A stretch of 45,933 bases of DNA from JBBDZE01 sp040900345 (GTDB lineage Bacteria; Patescibacteriota; Minisyncoccia; Spechtbacterales; 2-12-FULL-38-22). Made by a program: the position numbers and the translations under genes. A model generated the notes under the pieces. The model was not told the DNA's origin and ran no database searches. It worked only from the letters and a program-made list of their open reading frames with translations. The stretch is from assembly GCA_040900345.1 (NCBI GenBank), contig JBBDZE010000008.1, positions 1 through 45,933 of the forward strand. The letters run 5' to 3'. Shown here in pieces: positions 7,199 through 16,091 of this stretch; within the stretch, counting starts at the first letter, position 1; each line of letters opens with the position of its first letter.

Positions 7199-8734
7199 TT
7201 ACGACAGCTCTCGTTCTCTGCGGGCAAACTGGAGGGCTGAGGCGATATGCTTCCAGGTAATGACCTCATCCCCCGCTAGGTCAGCGATAGTACGGGCTAC
7301 TTTCAGCGAAGAGTGATAGGCGCGGGCCGACAGGCGGTATTTTTCAACCGCCATCCCCAGCAAGGCGGACGTTTTTTCATCAATGGCACAGTAGCGCTTA
7401 ATCTGCGGGAGCGACATTTCGCTGTTCGCGACAATACCCGAGCGGGCAAAACGCTCTTCCTGGCGCTTGCGAGCGACGGTTACGCGCGCCTGCACTCGCG
7501 ATGAGGATTCGCCGCGGGTGGTGCCCGAAATCTTGGCGTAGGGCTGGCGTGGCACGGTAACGTGCAAATCAATGCGGTCGGCGATAGGCCCGGATAGCTT
7601 GCGTTGGTACTTCACGATACTGGTTGGCGAGCAGGAGCATTCTCGGGTCTCATCGCCAAAATAGCCGCAGGGACAAGGGTTGGCCGCGGCAATGAGGATG
7701 GACTGGGCCGGGTACTGGACGCTCCCGGCCGCGCGGGCCACGGTAATGGTTCCCTCTTCAAGCGGTTGGCGCAGGCTCTCAAGAACGTCGCGATGAAACT
7801 CGGGAAATTCGTCCAAGAACAGAACGCCGCGATGGGCGCGCGTGACCTCCCCGGGTTTGAGGCCGTTGCCCCCGCCCAAAAGAGCAGCCTCTGATGAGGC
7901 GTGATGGGGCGAGCGAAAAGGGCGCGTGCTCACGAGTGGGCTGCGCGCGGTGAGATCGCCGCATACGCTGGCGATTTTGGTGGCTTCAAGCGCCTCGGTA
8001 TAGGAGAGTGGGGGCAAAATGCCCGCAGCAGCCCGTGCTAAAAGGGTCTTACCCGAGCCCGGCGGGCCCTGCATGAGTACATTGTGGCCGCCCGCGGCGG
8101 CTATTTCTAAAGCATACTTTGCGTGTTCCTGGCCCTGGATATCGGCAAAATCAACCTTGGGCTTGGCAGTTGCGCCCTGGGCGGGTTTGGGGCGAGTGGG
8201 TATAAGTTTGTGGCGTCCCTCAAGATGGTCGAGCAGTTCACGCATGGTGCGCGGGGCAAAGACCGCAACACCACGCACCAGCGCGGCCTCATAGCGATTG
8301 GCGTAGGGAATGATTACGCTGGAAAAGCCAGCTTCGCGCGCGTGTAGCGCCAGCAAAAGAGCGCCCGTTATGGGGCGTAGCTCGCCGTTGAGGGCAAGTT
8401 CTCCGGCGCATAAGGTGGAGGAGAGGTCGGCGCGCAACTGGTCGGAGTCCGCTAAAAAACCAAGGGCCATCGGCAAGTCATACCAGCCGCCTTCTTTGCG
8501 CACGTCGGCGGGGGCCAGGTTGATGATGACGCGCTTAGAAAAGGTTCTGGGCGGCTTGCACGCACTGTTTTTGAGCGCTGACGAAACGCGTTCTTTGGCC
8601 TCGTCCACGGCTTTGTCGGGAAGGCCGACAATACGAAACGAGTGGAGGCCGACGCTCACGTCGGCCTCCACGGACACGGTTTGAGTTGTCATCCCCTGCC
8701 GAGCGGCAGAGTATACCAAGGAGGGCATTGCCAT
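7199..8734 (-). CDS. comM: YifB/ComM family Mg-chelatase-like AAA+ ATPase
   Basis: About 511 residues from the ATG at 8734. The family opening [AS]-L-V-Y-S-A-A is near the N terminus, so upstream ATG 8752 would only add an atypical basic extension; the ATG at 8728 is also possible. Domains: N-terminal ChlI/Lon-protease-like fold (V-D-V-S-x-G-L pattern as A-D-V-S-V-G-L; I-V-G-L-P-D-K-A-V), central AAA+ module with Walker A G-P-P-G-S-G-K-T and Walker B V-L-F-L-D-E-F-P-E-F, the A-A-N-P-C-P-C-G..C-x-C cysteine cluster, and a C-terminal lid. ComM of Vibrio is a branch-migration helicase in natural transformation, so a role in processing incoming DNA is plausible, and fits the presence of secretion or pilus genes. 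DksA-like 8912-9301 is upstream on the same strand. Confidence 0.9.
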   Translation of the reverse strand: MAMPSLVYSAARQGMTTQTVSVEADVSVGLHSFRIVGLPDKAVDEAKERVSSALKNSACKPPRTFSKRVIINLAPADVRKEGGWYDLPMALGFLADSDQLRADLSSTLCAGELALNGELRPITGALLLALHAREAGFSSVIIPYANRYEAALVRGVAVFAPRTMRELLDHLEGRHKLIPTRPKPAQGATAKPKVDFADIQGQEHAKYALEIAAAGGHNVLMQGPPGSGKTLLARAAAGILPPLSYTEALEATKIASVCGDLTARSPLVSTRPFRSPHHASSEAALLGGGNGLKPGEVTRAHRGVLFLDEFPEFHRDVLESLRQPLEEGTITVARAAGSVQYPAQSILIAAANPCPCGYFGDETRECSCSPTSIVKYQRKLSGPIADRIDLHVTVPRQPYAKISGTTRGESSSRVQARVTVARKRQEERFARSGIVANSEMSLPQIKRYCAIDEKTSALLGMAVEKYRLSARAYHSSLKVARTIADLAGDEVITWKHIASALQFARRERELS

Positions 8735-8856
8735 TCTTGCCCGGAAGGGCAAATGAGTGATAACGAGTGCAGCCCGAGCGGCTGCCTACCGGTAGGCAGG
8801 GCTGTCTCCCTTTGGGAGATCTCCCGTAGGGAAACAAGAATGAGCATCCTGAGCGA

Positions 8857-8881
8857 AGCGAAGGAGCTCCTTCGCTTTTTT
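8857..8881 (+). terminator. 20-bp perfect palindrome plus T-tract
   Basis: agcgaaggag/ctccttcgct followed by TTTTT reads as an intrinsic terminator on the plus strand, although genes on both sides are on the minus strand. The same agcgaag/cttcgct core recurs in other palindromes of the window, so this may be a dispersed palindromic element. A second palindrome, ctgcctaccggtaggcag, lies near 8783. Confidence 0.5.
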
Positions 8882-8911
8882 CAAGCTTGATTCTATATGG
8901 TAAAGAGAGGA

Positions 8912-9301
8912 CTACGCAGTCTTGCGGCGTCCGGCGCTATTTGAGCAATCCATGCACAGCTGCGTTTCCGGCATAGCATCAAGGCGCTTGAGCGGGATGT
9001 CCTTGGCGCAGTTGCCACACGCACCGTAGGTGCCTTCGTTCATGCGAGTCAGAGCGGCGGTAATGGCCTTGAGGCTTACTTCAAGGGATTGCTCCACGGG
9101 GAGGCGGTTTACATATTCTTCCACCTCGTCAGAGGCCTCTTCAAGATTGAACACGGTATCAAAAATGGGGTAGGTGCTGTCCCAGTCCCCCTTGGGTTTG
9201 TCGTCCCGTTTCGCAATGCTAGAAAGTTCGGTCTCGATGCGCCCTTTGCGTTCTTCAAGCATGGCGCGCAGTTTATCAAGCTCTTGTTGAAGTAGTGTCA
9301 T
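8912..9301 (-). CDS. DksA/TraR family zinc-finger protein
   Basis: 129 residues. An N-terminal acidic coiled-coil (about 1-80; L-L-Q-Q-E-L-D-K-L-R then E-E-R-K) is followed by a C4 zinc finger, C-G-N-C at about 96-99 and C-x-x-C (C-M-D-C) about 20 residues later. DksA/TraR proteins insert their coiled-coil into the RNA polymerase secondary channel and alter promoter-complex stability. The length fits the short Gram-positive-type members (YteA-like). A TACAAT box about 40 nt upstream (plus positions near 9345) could be its -10. It precedes comM on the same strand with a 178-bp gap containing a palindrome. Confidence 0.85.
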   Translation of the reverse strand: MTLLQQELDKLRAMLEERKGRIETELSSIAKRDDKPKGDWDSTYPIFDTVFNLEEASDEVEEYVNRLPVEQSLEVSLKAITAALTRMNEGTYGACGNCAKDIPLKRLDAMPETQLCMDCSNSAGRRKTA

Positions 9302-9485
9302 AGGTGTAGGTCTTGTTCTTTCATTGTCTGCCTATTGTACGTCATGTGGGAAGAAACCTCAACCCGACAGTAGCAGTTCAATCGTTTGGTGAGTCTGGCA
9401 CATCAAGCACTGCGCGCGGCTACCCCGAGAGCTTCTTTTTCGGTACGGCGGTTCAACCTCGCTTTGGGCACATGGGGCTCGCTAG

Positions 9486-9520
9486 AAAAGACAATGCCCC
9501 ACCAGGGCACAGGCGGGGCA
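9486..9520 (-). terminator. Probable terminator downstream of the nucleotidyltransferase gene
   Basis: On the minus strand tgcccc..ggggca (9495-9520) is followed by ttgtctttt. It lies in the 519-bp gap 9302-9820, in which no convincing gene is visible. Confidence 0.5.
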
Positions 9521-9550
9521 TGGTGCGGAAACGAGTAAAAAACGGCGTAA

Positions 9551-9615
9551 CCAGTTCGCGACGGGCCTCTAGACCCAAGTGGCGTTGCCTGGTCGAGGTA
9601 ATCGTCGCGAACTGG
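9551..9615. repeat. 65-nt hairpin in an intergenic gap
   Basis: A perfect 13-bp outer stem, ccagttcgcgacg (9551-9563) with cgtcgcgaactgg (9603-9615), and an inner cctc..gagg stem. On the minus strand a run of six T follows. It may be a structured RNA or part of a tandem terminator with 9486-9520. Confidence 0.55.
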
Positions 9616-9796
9616 TAGGATCCTCCCGTCCGCAAGGCGGTGGATACATAAGATCAGATCAGTATACGGGGTGGCTCCCTCGGCAGAACAATCGTGCGGG
9701 AACGTCAGCTACCTATAGACTGAAACGACCTGAAAGAACTCAAGTATAGTTTCGAACATTCGGACATTCGTGTCAACAGGGGTACCTGTGGAAAAG

Positions 9797-9823
9797 TCCG
9801 AATGATGTCCGAATGATGTCCTA
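9797..9823. repeat. Short tandem repeat at the 3' end of the nucleotidyltransferase gene
   Basis: The 11-mer tccgaatgatg occurs twice in tandem (9797-9807, 9808-9818), then a partial third unit tcctaatg runs into the stop codon complement at 9821. Related words (attcggacattcg) occur 30-45 bp away. Function unknown; it could be an operator-like array or slippage product. Confidence 0.5.
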
Positions 9824-10693
9824 ATGCGTATAGCGAGTTGAGAGTGCTTTAAACCGTTGCTCCGTAAGAAGTACGCGCGGATAGTAGAAAATAAGGTTGG
9901 ACGTGGTTAGGGTAAGCGGCCCGAGCTGCTCGGGGTAGCGCTCATGTCTGTTGGAGGTAATTTTGCGAACCTGGAGAGTATAGCAGAGCTGTTCAAGGAT
10001 GCGGTGGCCCCGGGTGAGGCCAAGCAGGGCTTCAAGCGCGCCGCGGGCAGCCAATAACAAGCGCCTGGGGCGCAGGGCGTAGCGATGGCCGGTTGGGTGC
10101 GAGGAGTTCCAAACGGGAATGGCGAGGCTTGAGACGACCCGATGAACACGGTTGGGACCAAGCGGCGCGTTGCTGATGGCGTAGTGGTTGAAACAAAGGC
10201 GATTTTGCACCGTGTTCCCATAGCGGCGGCGTCCAAGAAGATGTGAAACCACTGTGACAAGCATACGCACGGTCCACAAATGGCCGGGCCGTGCCTCAAT
10301 AAGGATGTCAATGTCGCTTTTGGGGTGCGCGTTGCCAATACTTACCGAACCGGTTACGTATACGGCCTGGAGAAACGGAATGTAGGCTAAAAAGCCGGCG
10401 ATTCTTGAAAAGCGTTTCCACTTGAGCGCGGCTTCCTTCGCCCCTTGTTCGCGCACAGCAAAAAGGCGCTCCCTCTCCTGGAGACACCAAAAACCGTTGT
10501 TGTGAGCCACAATACCCTGCTGTCTAAGGACACCGAGCGTTCCAGAAAGGTCTGCAAGCGTCGCGGATGCGCGGTGGTGTGTAAAAAGATAGCGCCGAAG
10601 CTCAACGAGCGTCAGAGGGCTCTTGCCGAAGGTATCGTAGTAGGCGAGCGTTTCGACGATTGCCTGCTCCTGGGGCGTAAGAGAACGTTCCAT
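9821..10693 (-). CDS. Nucleotidyltransferase-fold protein
   Basis: 290 residues. An N-terminal winged-helix-like region (about 1-75; L-T-L-V-E-L-R-R-Y-L) precedes a polymerase-beta-type nucleotidyltransferase core with G-S-V-S (about 115-118) and the metal-binding D-I-D-I-L-I about ten residues on. The second half is basic and Leu/Arg-rich with no recognised domain. Members transfer nucleotides to proteins, RNA or small molecules; the substrate here cannot be told. It starts 4 bp after the stop of the proline-rich membrane protein, so the two are cotranscribed. Confidence 0.7.
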   Translation of the reverse strand: MERSLTPQEQAIVETLAYYDTFGKSPLTLVELRRYLFTHHRASATLADLSGTLGVLRQQGIVAHNNGFWCLQERERLFAVREQGAKEAALKWKRFSRIAGFLAYIPFLQAVYVTGSVSIGNAHPKSDIDILIEARPGHLWTVRMLVTVVSHLLGRRRYGNTVQNRLCFNHYAISNAPLGPNRVHRVVSSLAIPVWNSSHPTGHRYALRPRRLLLAARGALEALLGLTRGHRILEQLCYTLQVRKITSNRHERYPEQLGPLTLTTSNLIFYYPRVLLTEQRFKALSTRYTH

Positions 10694-10697
10694 GCCT

Positions 10698-12254
10698 CTA
10701 TAATGCGATGGAAAGGGCTACTTTGTCGAGGAAGCTAAAGAGAGCTTCTCTGGATGTGGCGACCACGAGGTAGTTATCGAATGAGGAGAAATCAAGGGCC
10801 GCGAATGCTGTGGGATAGTTTTTGTAGGAGACCGGAATGCTTCGCACGCCATTTCCCGTATAGGTGGCAGACTGGAATGTAGCGGTTTCCAGTTCACCTG
10901 CACCGCTTAGAATAAGGGTTTTGAACTGTTCTTCAGCGCTTGCCTGCCATTGAGGAATAAATCCGGCCAGCTGGTTATCCTGGCCTGGTTTTGCCGTGAA
11001 GGCCATGCCAAAGCGGGCCGTGTCGCAGGAAGGAACGCTAAGAGTGTTGACGCAGGCTCCCCGTTCTTCGAGAGTTGGGGCATAAAGATACGGCATAAAG
11101 CGATCTTCCAGGGCCATTAATGAGGCCTCGGGTATCGCGATACTCATGGTTTGGAGAAATTCGCGGGCTCCCACATAGCGCGCGCTTCCTCCCGTAAGCG
11201 TGGGGTTGATGCGAATGGGCGTGTAGACTATGGCGCCCGGGCTGTAGGATTTTAGGGATTTGGTTCTGAGCGCATCAATAAGGTCCTCTTGAGTAAGATT
11301 GGCCAAAACAATCTCATCGGTTTGGTCGGGCGTACCAAGAGGAGCCGGTTGTTGGAGGGTCTGGTTACCAGGAGGGGTCGAGTCTTCCGGCCCGCTATCT
11401 CTGGCCACCAAGAAATAGTAGGCAGCGGCTCCGGAGACCACAGCAAAGAGTACCGCAATGGCCGCTACCAAGATAGTGGAGCGTCGGTCTTGGCTTTTGG
11501 GCTCTTCTCCCGGGATGCCGAGGTCTTCCATAGGTTCTGGATGAGGAAGCGGCTCGTCGGGCTTTGCCGTTGGTTTGACGGGCTCTTCGAGTGGTTCGTC
11601 GAATGTAATCCCAAGAATTTCTTCAGGGCTCTCTCCCGCTGGTTTTTGGGACGAGGAAGGTAGGTTGGGCATAGAGGTTGCGGAGAGCGCTTCGGGTTCG
11701 TCCTCGGTCAGGGGAAGGTTGGGCGGCGGCGCCCCTCGGCCGTTCGCTGATGCTGTCGGAGCGTCGTTGTCGTCGCGGACGGGGGGTTTGCTCGGCACAT
11801 CAGGGAGCGTTCGTACTACGCTCTCGGTGTGGCGTGGCTGAGGAGTGTCGAGGGGAGCTTTTTGCGTGGGCGCACGAGCCGGTTCTTCAAGCGGTAGAAG
11901 CTCATCGAGCTCTTGGTCGCTGAGAGGTGCTTTGGCGGGTAGTTTTTGGGAGCTTGGGGCGGGGGGAACGCTTTGGGGCATCGGTTTTTGTGGCGCGGGC
12001 GTTGAAAAGCGTAAGTTTGGTTCGCCAGAGGCGGGAGGGACCGGTTTTTGCGGCGTTTGGGCGGGGTTGGAGGCTGAAAGCTTGTCGTTAGACATGACGG
12101 ATTTCATCTCGGCCATCGGCTTGTTGGGCGCGGGTGGGAGGCCGGGCGCTTTTTTATCTTGCGGCCCAAAAGAGGCGCCGTTCATGCGGGCTGTCTCAAG
12201 GTCATCGGCCATCGTGCGAATCGTGCCCGCAATAGTAGTGTTTTCGTTTGCCAT
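10698..12254 (-). CDS. Proline-rich single-pass membrane protein of unknown function
   Basis: About 518 residues from ATG 12254; ATG 12290 is an alternative. The N-terminal half is disordered, rich in Pro, Ser, Glu and Lys-Pro-x-P-P repeats. One transmembrane helix (V-A-A-I-A-V-L-F-A-V-V-S-G-A-A-A-Y-Y) follows an arginine, giving a cytoplasmic tail of ~265 residues and an extracytoplasmic C-terminal domain of ~230 residues with two cysteines near C-V-N-T-L-S-V-P-S-C. I do not recognise the domain. The layout suits a structural or assembly component, perhaps linked to the pilus or secretion proteins of the window. It lies downstream of pnp, from which it is separated by two hairpins, and upstream of the nucleotidyltransferase. 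Confidence 0.7.
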   Translation of the reverse strand: MANENTTIAGTIRTMADDLETARMNGASFGPQDKKAPGLPPAPNKPMAEMKSVMSNDKLSASNPAQTPQKPVPPASGEPNLRFSTPAPQKPMPQSVPPAPSSQKLPAKAPLSDQELDELLPLEEPARAPTQKAPLDTPQPRHTESVVRTLPDVPSKPPVRDDNDAPTASANGRGAPPPNLPLTEDEPEALSATSMPNLPSSSQKPAGESPEEILGITFDEPLEEPVKPTAKPDEPLPHPEPMEDLGIPGEEPKSQDRRSTILVAAIAVLFAVVSGAAAYYFLVARDSGPEDSTPPGNQTLQQPAPLGTPDQTDEIVLANLTQEDLIDALRTKSLKSYSPGAIVYTPIRINPTLTGGSARYVGAREFLQTMSIAIPEASLMALEDRFMPYLYAPTLEERGACVNTLSVPSCDTARFGMAFTAKPGQDNQLAGFIPQWQASAEEQFKTLILSGAGELETATFQSATYTGNGVRSIPVSYKNYPTAFAALDFSSFDNYLVVATSREALFSFLDKVALSIAL

Positions 12255-12256
12255 AA

Positions 12257-12278
12257 TTTTGTTCGCAAGCGAACAAAA
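12257..12278. promoter_or_regulatory. 22-bp inverted repeat just before the start codon
   Basis: ttttgttcgc-aa-gcgaacaaaa is a perfect 10-bp inverted repeat ending 2 bp upstream of the ATG at 12254. It could be a repressor site or an RNA hairpin controlling access to the start. If translation begins at 12290 it is instead coding. A second hairpin, gcccacc/ggtgggc, is at 12305-12324. Confidence 0.4.
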
Positions 12279-12439
12279 GGTATTAGTCACCGCATCTTGC
12301 GGGGGCCCACCAAAATCGGTGGGCTATGGGGGCTAGGTTTAGGGCACTTACAATCACCGGTACAACCTAAACACCTAGAACCTAACACTTGCGTGCTCGT
12401 ATTGTAGCATGTTCGCAGCATAAGTTTTTATCCACACAA

Positions 12440-12473
12440 CACAATAGCGCCTCCGTGAAGAGGCGCTATTGTG
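12440..12473 (-). terminator. Hairpin downstream of pnp
   Basis: A perfect 14-bp stem, cacaatagcgcctc with its complement, and a 6-nt loop, 18 bp after the pnp stop. The following minus-strand sequence (ttgtgtgg) is only moderately T-rich, so termination may be partial. Confidence 0.6.
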
Positions 12474-12490
12474 TGGGAATGAATACTTTC

Positions 12491-14611
12491 CTACGAACGT
12501 CCCTGGGAGGGTTCGCCCTTGGGCAGGGTGGAAGATGCCTGTTTGGCAGAAGCGGCGATCTTTCCTTGCTCGTCAATGCGAATGACTTTGACATCGAGCC
12601 AGTCGTCTACATTGACGATATCGTGGACATCCTTCACGAACGTATCGGATAACTCCGAAACGTGCACTAGGGCTTCCTGGCCGGGGACAAGCTCAACGAA
12701 TGCCCCAAATTCAGCGATTTTTGTAACTTTTGCGTGAAATTGCTCCCCCAGTTCAATCTCGCGGGTAAGGTTATAAGCCCATTCTGCGGCGCGCTCTACG
12801 TTAGCCGCGTTGGTGCCGGAGATAAAGACGCGGCCGTCATCCTCAACGTTAATCTCCGTTTCGGTCTCGGCCATAATCTCTTTGATGGTACTGCCGCCGC
12901 TGCCAATGAGGCGTCCAATACGCGCCGGCTTTATTTGAATCATCTTAATGAGGGGTGCGTAGGGAGAAAGGCCTTCTCGTGGCTGGGCAATGGCGCCTTC
13001 AAGCACCTGGAGAATTTCTTGGCGGGCCGTTTTTGCCTGCGCAAAGGCCTTTTCGAGCAGTTCCAAGCTAACCCCATTTATTTTAACGTCCATTTGCATG
13101 GCAGTAACACCTTGGCTGGTACCGGCTACCTTGAGGTCCATGTCGCCATGGTGGTCTTCTGGCCCCTGAATATCCGTTAAAATACGGTAGTCAGCGCCGT
13201 CAGAGGTCGACATCAGGCCCATGGCAATGCCAGCAATGTGGCGCTTTATCGGGACGCCGGCATCCATTAAGGCAAGCGATGAGGCGCATACCGAACCCAT
13301 AGAGGAGGAGCCGTTGGATGAAAGAACCTCGGAAACCAGGCGGGTCACGTAGGGAAAGTCGTTCTCATCAGGAAGGAGCGGGTGTAAGGCCTTTTCGGCC
13401 AACGCGCCATGTCCTAATTCGCGCCGTCCGGGACCGCGGAAGAATCCTGTCTCGCCCGTGGAAAAGGGCGGGAAGTTGTAGTGGTGCATGAAGCGCTTTC
13501 GATACTCCCCTTCCATATCGTCGTGAATCTCTTCGTCTCCGGGAACGCCGAGCGTGGTGGCGGTGAGTACGTGGGTCAATCCCCGCATAAATAGGCCCGA
13601 TCCGTGGGCTCTAGGCAACAGACTGACCTGCGCGGAAAGGGGTCGAATCTCGTCCATGGCGCGGCCGTCCACACGCTTGTTCTCCTTCAAAGCGCCTTCG
13701 TGAACAATCTCGTCGCCCAGTTCATCCAAGTATCCCCAGAGTGGGGAAATGTCCGAGTCGGAGTGCTGCTCTTGCAATTCGGACATTATGGTGTCCTTAA
13801 GTGCCGATACAATTTCCACGTGGTCGTGGCGAACGCTGAGCAGGGCCTCTTTCATCTCCGCGTACGCACGCTGGCGTACGTTGGCTTTAAGCTCGTCTGT
13901 CAAATCGTTTACCGCAACATTTTGCTTCTCCTTGCCAATCTCCTTGCGAATGGTCTCTTGCAATTTGGAAAGCTCTTCCACATAGCGGGCCCCAAAGGTA
14001 AGGGCCTCCATAATCTCTTGCTCGGGGCGCTCTTTGGCGTCCACCTCTATCATGTTGATATTGCCGTGCGCGCCGGCAAGGGTTACGTTCAAGGAAGCCT
14101 CTTCCTGCTGCGCGTTGGACGGGTTGAGAACCAGCTCGTCCCCTATCTTGGCGACGCGCACGGCACCGATGGGTCCACCCCATGGGATGTCCGAAATATG
14201 TAACGCGGTTGAGGCGGCAATGAACGAAATAATGTCCGGCGTGTTGTGCGGATCGTAGGAAAGTACGCTATTGACCACCTGCACCTCGCGGCGCATCTTT
14301 TGGTTAAAGAGCGGGCGCAGGGTTCGGTCTACCATGCGGGCTCTCAGGGTCGCGTCGGTGCTGGGTTTGGCTTCGCGCTTATAGAAGCGGCCGCCACCCA
14401 AAATGCCTGCGGCGTAGTATTTTTCGCTGTACTCGACGGTCAATGGGAAATAACCCAGAGAAACGTCTTTGTTCCCCATAGTAACAGCCGACAAAACGAC
14501 GGTATCGCCGTAACGGGCAATGACCGAGGCATTTGCTTGCTCGGCCCAGGGGAGGAATTCGAGCGTGAGCTTTCGCCCCCCAAGCTCAAACGAGTATTCT
14601 TTTTTCTCCAT
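12491..14611 (-). CDS. pnp: Polyribonucleotide nucleotidyltransferase (PNPase)
   Basis: 706 residues, full length. It degrades RNA 3'-5' by phosphorolysis in the degradosome. Domains in order: first RNase PH core (about 10-145), helical linker (about 150-240), second RNase PH core (about 310-540) with the catalytic-site signatures S-S-N-G-S-S-S-M-G-S-V-C-A and D-I-Q-G-P-E-D-H-H-G-D-M-D, a KH domain (about 550-605, loop G-S-G-G), and an S1 domain (about 615-690). The start ATG 14611 has AAAGGTGG about 24 nt upstream on its strand but no close ribosome-binding site. It is separated from the NYN gene upstream by ~139 bp. Confidence 0.97.
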   Translation of the reverse strand: MEKKEYSFELGGRKLTLEFLPWAEQANASVIARYGDTVVLSAVTMGNKDVSLGYFPLTVEYSEKYYAAGILGGGRFYKREAKPSTDATLRARMVDRTLRPLFNQKMRREVQVVNSVLSYDPHNTPDIISFIAASTALHISDIPWGGPIGAVRVAKIGDELVLNPSNAQQEEASLNVTLAGAHGNINMIEVDAKERPEQEIMEALTFGARYVEELSKLQETIRKEIGKEKQNVAVNDLTDELKANVRQRAYAEMKEALLSVRHDHVEIVSALKDTIMSELQEQHSDSDISPLWGYLDELGDEIVHEGALKENKRVDGRAMDEIRPLSAQVSLLPRAHGSGLFMRGLTHVLTATTLGVPGDEEIHDDMEGEYRKRFMHHYNFPPFSTGETGFFRGPGRRELGHGALAEKALHPLLPDENDFPYVTRLVSEVLSSNGSSSMGSVCASSLALMDAGVPIKRHIAGIAMGLMSTSDGADYRILTDIQGPEDHHGDMDLKVAGTSQGVTAMQMDVKINGVSLELLEKAFAQAKTARQEILQVLEGAIAQPREGLSPYAPLIKMIQIKPARIGRLIGSGGSTIKEIMAETETEINVEDDGRVFISGTNAANVERAAEWAYNLTREIELGEQFHAKVTKIAEFGAFVELVPGQEALVHVSELSDTFVKDVHDIVNVDDWLDVKVIRIDEQGKIAASAKQASSTLPKGEPSQGRS

Positions 14612-14750
14612 AACGTATGACGAGAGGTCGCACCACCTTTAGGGCGGGGAGGGTGCTAAGACAAGAGAGAACATCGGCCAAACCGCTACTCTCTTTTGCC
14701 TTCTACCCTACCTTCCGTGCTATCCTCGCGTAGTGATTAAATAACGTATT

Positions 14751-15317
14751 TTACTTACTGGTTGCACTGGCGGCGTCGCCCGATGCCGGTTGTTTTCTGG
14801 GGCGGGAAACACGTCGCTGCAAAAGGAAGCGTTTTGGGTTGTCGGACAAATCCAGAAAGTCGTCCGCCGCCTCTTTCAAGCGGGAAGAAGCACTGGAACC
14901 AAATGCCATGACCTCGGTTTGTGTCCCCTGGTTCTTCAGGTATTCTACCAATGGAATGAAGTCCCCATCGCCGCTCATAAGGATGATGACGTCAACCCGA
15001 TTGGCAAGGCGGATGCCATCAACAGCAATACCTACGTCCCAATCCGCTTTTTTGAGACCTCCGTAAAAGATTTGAAGGTCCTTTACTCGAATTTCAATAC
15101 CCATGGTGTGAAGAATGTCGAAAAACTGCTTTTCTTCTTCACTTTCCGTGCGCACCACGTAGGCAAACGCTCGTACGAGTTGGCGATCCCCCACGGCGTA
15201 GTCGAGAATCTCTTTGAAATTTACCCGGCGCTGGTGCAGGTGTTTGGCCGAATGATAGAGATTTTGGACATCAATAAGGACGGCAACGCGTTGTGCTGGA
15301 TGTTTGATAACGGGCAT
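14751..15317 (-). CDS. NYN domain (LabA/DUF88-like) putative ribonuclease
   Basis: 188 residues. PIN-like NYN fold with acidic residues in V-L-I-D-V-Q-N-L-Y (about 13-21), D-V-G-I-A-V-D-G (about 93-100) and the G-D-G-D-F-x-P-L-V motif (about 115-123). The family contains metal-dependent RNases and RNA-processing factors. The last ~40 residues are a basic Arg/Lys/Pro tail. It starts 16 bp after rpsO ends on the same strand and precedes pnp, a neighbourhood that suits RNA turnover; S15, PNPase and this protein may form one expression unit. Confidence 0.85.
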   Translation of the reverse strand: MPVIKHPAQRVAVLIDVQNLYHSAKHLHQRRVNFKEILDYAVGDRQLVRAFAYVVRTESEEEKQFFDILHTMGIEIRVKDLQIFYGGLKKADWDVGIAVDGIRLANRVDVIILMSGDGDFIPLVEYLKNQGTQTEVMAFGSSASSRLKEAADDFLDLSDNPKRFLLQRRVSRPRKQPASGDAASATSK

Positions 15318-15333
15318 GAAAAAAAGCCTAGGA

Positions 15334-15600
15334 TTAGGACTTAAGACCGACCTTCTTGATGAGAGAGTTATAGCGCTTTGAGCTCTCTCGAGAGAGAAAG
15401 GTGAGTAGCGTTTTGCGCTTGGAGACCATCTTAAGAAGTCCGCGACGAGAGTGATTGTCCTTGGGGTGGGATTTGAGGTGTCTTACGAGCTGTTTAATTT
15501 CCTCGGTGAGGACGGCTATCTGGACTTCCGCAGAACCGGTGTCGCTTTCGTGGAGCTTGTACTTTTCAATAATCTTTTGTTTGTCTTGCGTTTCCAACAT
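15334..15600 (-). CDS. rpsO: 30S ribosomal protein S15
   Basis: 88 residues, standard length. It binds the central domain of 16S rRNA early in small-subunit assembly. The signature H-x-x-D-x-G-S-x-x-x-Q (as H-E-S-D-T-G-S-A-E-V-Q, 17-27) and the conserved S-R-R-G-L-L-K-M-V-S-K-R-K (51-63) are present. The frame is open further upstream, but M-L-E-T-Q-D-K at 15600 is the family start. rpsO-pnp proximity is a widespread arrangement, here with an NYN gene between them. Confidence 0.97.
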   Translation of the reverse strand: MLETQDKQKIIEKYKLHESDTGSAEVQIAVLTEEIKQLVRHLKSHPKDNHSRRGLLKMVSKRKTLLTFLSRESSKRYNSLIKKVGLKS

Positions 15601-15789
15601 GATTGTAGAGCGAAAAAATAATACTCGTACGGTGTTCGGAGCGCATGCTGACGAAGCACCCACGCGCCGCCGAAAGAAGTACCTCAAGCGTAGCACACAT
15701 CGGAGAAGTTGGCAATCCCGTACATGTGTAGCGTGATAGGGTCCAGGGCCAAATAAAACTTCAATGTAAGGCGGCCTTAGAGTTCTTTT

Positions 15790-15856
15790 GAAGATACTAC
15801 CAATACAGACCCCGCAAAGGAGGTCTGCATTGAGCATTGTGCCCCCAGGAGGACTC
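15790..15856 (-). repeat. Direct repeat, copy 1: tRNA-Lys 3' end plus terminator hairpin
   Basis: About 66 bp nearly identical to 16026-16091. On the minus strand it consists of the last bases of tRNA-Lys (gagtcctcctgggggca) followed by a hairpin (aatgcagacc..ggtctgtatt, 15802-15831) that looks like the tRNA terminator. In this copy the T-loop is split: relative to intact tRNA-Lys, ten bases (cgcttcgcta, 15857-15866) are inserted between ggactc and gaacc. Confidence 0.75.
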
Positions 15857-16025
15857 CGCTTCGCTAGAACCTGTCGTCCGTCGGGCGACGGACTCGTTGA
15901 AATCTCCCGCCTGCCAGCGCCTGATGCCGCTAGGCAATGGCGGGCAGGTGCGGTTTCAACGCTTCGCTGCTTCCACCGCGGGGAACCGCGGTTCCCCGGC
16001 CCCCTCCGCAGGTTCGAATCCTCCT
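15857..16025. repeat. Palindrome-rich tRNA-debris segment
   Basis: No gene is visible here. The segment holds gtccgtc/gacggac, cccgcctgcc/ggcgggcagg and ggggaaccgcggttcccc palindromes. On the plus strand at about 16006-16025 it has a T-arm-like piece (caggttcgaatcctcct) from another tRNA. It looks like nested short palindromic elements inside duplicated tRNA sequence. Confidence 0.55.
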
Positions 16026-16091
16026 AAAGATACTACCAATACAGACCCCGCAAAGGAGGTCTGTATTGAGCATTGTGCCCCCAGGAGGACT
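16026..16091 (-). repeat. Direct repeat, copy 2: tRNA-Lys 3' end plus terminator hairpin
   Basis: Matches 15790-15856 with one clear difference in the hairpin (here the arms aatacagacc..ggtctgtatt at 16038-16067 pair perfectly). It serves as the 3' end of the interrupted tRNA copy at 16076-16201. Confidence 0.75.

Noticed and set aside
9453..9635. 60-codon minus-strand ORF
   Set aside because: Runs through two hairpins, has Arg/Ser/Pro composition and no homology; treated as intergenic.
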